DNA from: JBEVNX01 sp040507895
GTDB taxonomy: Bacteria; Desulfobacterota; Binatia; JACPRU01
Length of the DNA stretch: 15,499 bases
Reading direction: 5' to 3'
NCBI GenBank assembly: GCA_040507895.1
Contig: JBEVNX010000186.1
Coordinates: forward strand, 1 to 15,499
How positions within the stretch are numbered: the stretch's first letter is position 1; each line of letters begins with the position of its first letter. Both the position numbers and the translations under genes were made by a program. The notes under the pieces are model-generated. The model had not been told where the DNA came from. It made no database searches and was given only the letters and a program-made list of their open reading frames with translations. Positions 13,170 through 15,499 of the stretch are shown piece after piece.

Positions 13170-14255
13170 ATGCCAACGACATTCGGGATCGCTTGCCTCG
13201 GGATCACTCATCCACACGTTTCGGTGCGGCTCGACGTCGCCCGGCGGATCGACGGGATCCGGCTCGTCGGCGTGGCCGATCCCGACCCCGCCAATCAGGA
13301 TGGTTTGAAAGCGCTGTCGGCTTTCGTGGAAGCGCCGGTGATGTCGCGGGAGGACGTGCTGGCGAGCGCAGACGTGCACGGCGTGATCGTCGAGCCCTGG
13401 ACCTACCAGATGGTCGACTACTCGATCGCTTGTCTGGAAGCAGGCAAGAGCGTGCTCGTGGAGAAGCCGGGCGGTTCGACCCCCGGGGATCTGGAGCGCC
13501 TGGTGAAGGCCTCGGCGAATGCCAAGGGCGCCGTGCAGGTGGGATACAACTTTCGTTTCTCGCCGATGATCGACTTTGCCAACCGGCTGATCGACGAGGA
13601 CGTCCTCGGGAAGATCGTCCAGAGCCGCGTGCATGCGGCGGGGCCCGCCGGGGATGCGACGCACCGCTGGTTCAATCTGCCGGGGGATCTGGGCGGGTGT
13701 TTCTGGGAGGACGGTTGTCACATCATGGACCTTATCCTCCACCTGTTCGGCATGCCGAACAACGTGACCGCGCACATCTCGAAGTTCGGCGGGATTTCCG
13801 CAGGGGATTCACTCGAAGACGCCGCGGTCGCGGCGCTCGAGTACGACCGTATGCTGATGTCCTTCGACTTCACGTCGTGGGAGGCGAACGACTGGCTCGA
13901 GACGTGGGAGTTCTCGCTGTTCGGCACGGAGGGTACGCTCCACTTACAGATGCTGCCGGAGCGCTACGAGCTCTACTTGAAGAAGGATCGGGCGGGGTTC
14001 CAGAAGGGCTGGACACGTTGGAACGAAACGACGTTCGCGGTGCCGTGGGCCGGGGAGCCGACGCCGTGGGAGGCCTGGCACATCGTCGCGAACAAGTCGT
14101 TCTTTTTCCGAGAGATCGCGGCGTTTCGCGACGCGGCAACCGGCAAGCGGAAGAGCGTGATTCCACCTTCGCACGCGCGTGACATCGCGACCGTGATGGC
14201 CGCCTGTTACGAGTCGAGCCGCGAGGGCGGGCGGCGCGTGGCGGTCGAGTCATGA
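13170..14255 (+). CDS. Gfo/Idh/MocA family oxidoreductase (first of three)
   Basis: 361 residues, typical length: an N-terminal NAD(P)-binding Rossmann domain (about 1-120) and a C-terminal alpha/beta dimerisation and substrate domain. The family oxidises or reduces hydroxyls of sugars, inositols and related polyols. Glu98-Lys99-Pro100 in VLVEKPGG is the family signature, its Lys being catalytic. Asp181-Gly-Cys-His184-Ile-Met-Asp187 (WEDGCHIMDLILHLFG) is the DxGxHxxD active-site motif. The dinucleotide loop is unusual: GIACLGITHPHVS has no GxGxxG. VGYNFRFSPM and the aromatic-rich C-terminal part (residues about 260-310) shape the pocket. It is cytoplasmic, with no signal peptide. Its stop overlaps the next gene's ATG (ATGA), so the two enzymes are made together and probably act on one compound. 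Substrate is unknown. Confidence 0.9.
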   Translation: MPTTFGIACLGITHPHVSVRLDVARRIDGIRLVGVADPDPANQDGLKALSAFVEAPVMSREDVLASADVHGVIVEPWTYQMVDYSIACLEAGKSVLVEKPGGSTPGDLERLVKASANAKGAVQVGYNFRFSPMIDFANRLIDEDVLGKIVQSRVHAAGPAGDATHRWFNLPGDLGGCFWEDGCHIMDLILHLFGMPNNVTAHISKFGGISAGDSLEDAAVAALEYDRMLMSFDFTSWEANDWLETWEFSLFGTEGTLHLQMLPERYELYLKKDRAGFQKGWTRWNETTFAVPWAGEPTPWEAWHIVANKSFFFREIAAFRDAATGKRKSVIPPSHARDIATVMAACYESSREGGRRVAVES

Positions 14256-15334
14256 GCGCGGCAGCGAGCGGTGATGCGCTGGACGAGCGGCCGCAGCCGA
14301 AGGAGCCGCGGCGGCTTGGGATCGGACTCGTCGGTTCGGGCAACATCGTTGAGAACGCGCACGTGCCGAGCTACCAGGCTGCCGGGTTTCGGGTCGCGGC
14401 GATCACGAGCCGCACGGAGGCGAACGCGCGCCGTGTCGCCGCAGCGAAGGGAATCGAGCGGGTTCATCGCAGCGTCGAGGACCTCGTGCACGACCCGGAA
14501 GTGGACATCGTCGACGTTGCGCTGCCGCCGGATCTCCAGCCGCCCGCCGTGATGCAGGCGATCGGCGCGGGCAAGCACGTGCTGGCACAAAAGCCGTTGG
14601 CGGTGACGTACCGAGACGCGCTGATGATGGTGGAAACTGCCGAGCGCGCGGGCGTGACGTTGGCGGTCAACCAGAACGGGCGGTGGGATCCGTCGATCAA
14701 CGCCGCGAGGCGATGGATTCGGGAAGGGTTGCTCGGCACGCGCCTCCTCGCGAGCATGACGATGCACATCACGATGCCGTGGCAGCCATACTACAGGGAC
14801 CCGCGTTACGACCGGTTGATGGTCTTGCACATGAGCGTTCACCACATCGACCAGATGCGCGCGCTGTTCGGCGATCCCGCCGACGTGTGGGCGTACGGGC
14901 GCAAGATTCCGGGGCAGGAGCAATTCGGCGAGACGATTGCGCACTACGCGCTGATCTACGATGACGGGTTCGTGGCCTCGAGCCTCGACGACGGCGTCGA
15001 TTGGTCCACGGATTTCGGCATCACGTATCGGATCCAAGGGACGCAGGGCGTGATGCTGGGCGAGATCGGCTGGCCCCGCCTGACGCACTCGACGCTGAAG
15101 CTCCAGCGCAGGGGTGAAGCCGGGTGGACGGAGCCCAAGTTCTCGCGCATGTGGTTCCCCGATGCCTTTTCCGCGACGATGGGCGAGTTGATGTGCGCGG
15201 TCGAAGAGAAGCGTGAACCGAGCAACTCGGGTCGAGACAACCTGGGAACGATGCGTGCCGTGATGGCGGCGTACCGGTCGATCGAGGAGAGGCGCGTGGT
15301 GAGCTTGCAGGAGATCTCCGCCGCGCGCGACTGA
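14252..15334 (+). CDS. Gfo/Idh/MocA family oxidoreductase (second of three)
   Basis: 360 residues. After an extra polar leader of about 20 residues (rich in Ala, Glu and Pro) comes a more regular Rossmann loop, GIGLVGSGNIVENAHVPSY. The family EKP is AQKPLA with Lys114 kept and Glu replaced by Gln. VNQNGRWDPSINAARRWIREGLLG matches the usual linker into the C-terminal domain. The active-site motif is LHMSVHHIDQMRALFG: His197/His198 and Asp200 keep the HxxD part, while the usual leading Asp is His193. It is translationally coupled to the preceding gene and followed after 17 bases by the third. The changed residues suggest a different reaction or substrate from its neighbour, consistent with successive steps of one pathway. 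That is inference from motif differences only. Confidence 0.9.
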   Translation: MSAAASGDALDERPQPKEPRRLGIGLVGSGNIVENAHVPSYQAAGFRVAAITSRTEANARRVAAAKGIERVHRSVEDLVHDPEVDIVDVALPPDLQPPAVMQAIGAGKHVLAQKPLAVTYRDALMMVETAERAGVTLAVNQNGRWDPSINAARRWIREGLLGTRLLASMTMHITMPWQPYYRDPRYDRLMVLHMSVHHIDQMRALFGDPADVWAYGRKIPGQEQFGETIAHYALIYDDGFVASSLDDGVDWSTDFGITYRIQGTQGVMLGEIGWPRLTHSTLKLQRRGEAGWTEPKFSRMWFPDAFSATMGELMCAVEEKREPSNSGRDNLGTMRAVMAAYRSIEERRVVSLQEISAARD

Positions 15335-15351
15335 GCTTCTGAGACGATGAA

Positions 15352-15499
15352 ATGAGCAAGCTACGCGTCGGCGTCATCGGGGCCGGTTGGTGGGCGACCT
15401 TCAACCACATGCCGCAGTTGGCTTCCCGGGGAGACGTCGAGCTCGTGGCGGTGTGCCGCCTCGGCAAGGATCTGCTCGAGAAGATCCGGCAGCAGTTCG
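15352..15499 (+). CDS. Gfo/Idh/MocA family oxidoreductase (third), 5' part
   Basis: Only the first 49 codons are inside the window; the frame runs off the right edge. MSKLRVGVIGAGWWATFNHMPQL is a clear Gfo/Idh/MocA N-terminus with GAGWWA as nucleotide loop, followed by DVELVAVCRLGKDLLEKIRQQF, beta-2 and the next helix. The ATG is 17 bases after the previous stop with only a weak GAGA ribosome site. It is probably the third member of the same operon. Confidence 0.85.
   Translation, partial: MSKLRVGVIGAGWWATFNHMPQLASRGDVELVAVCRLGKDLLEKIRQQF

Noticed and set aside
14207..15088. Minus-strand frame of 293 codons opposite the Gfo/Idh/MocA genes
   Set aside because: It crosses the junction of two coupled real genes and has an Arg/His/Val-rich sequence without a domain.

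Overview
The window is GC-rich, densely coded bacterial chromosome. Gene order and spacing are those of a free-living, metabolically versatile bacterium. No rRNA, tRNA, CRISPR array, transposase, phage gene or replication origin was recognised. The mix of an amidohydrolase, an SDR, an acyl-CoA dehydrogenase, a family III CoA-transferase, a PQQ alcohol dehydrogenase and Gfo/Idh/MocA enzymes is typical of proteobacterial or 'deltaproteobacterial'-type (Myxococcota/Binatota-like) soil or marine genomes. That placement is a weak inference from gene content only.

Layout. 1-861 is the 3' part of an N-acyl-D-amino-acid-deacylase-like amidohydrolase. 1104-1943 is a short-chain dehydrogenase. 1944-2276 is non-coding and holds a strong hairpin, followed by a histidine phosphatase (2277-2858) and an 89-residue unknown (2923-3192). 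3281-5395 encodes a secreted PQQ-dependent alcohol dehydrogenase fused to a C-terminal cytochrome c domain. It converges on an acyl-CoA dehydrogenase on the minus strand (5511-6698). Divergent from that are a beta-lactamase-fold serine hydrolase (6919-8085) and a CaiB/BaiF CoA-transferase (8131-9327). 9410-10387 is a predicted exported protein of unknown function with six cysteines.

The most system-like part is 10449-13085. A promoter overlaps a perfect 10-bp inverted repeat. It is followed by four tightly packed genes: a six-helix membrane protein, a small winged-helix regulator, a divergent cis-prenyltransferase (UppS paralogue) and a ferritin-like di-iron protein with a C-terminal hydrophobic segment. 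The unit ends in a strong hairpin. The operator half-site recurs as a second perfect palindrome placed on the start codon of the prenyltransferase gene, which suggests that the operon's own regulator controls it at two points. The likely theme is a regulated isoprenoid or lipid modification at the membrane; the actual product is unknown.

The right end (13170-15499) is a run of three Gfo/Idh/MocA oxidoreductase genes, two joined by an ATGA overlap and the third cut by the window edge. They are probably one sugar or polyol transformation operon.
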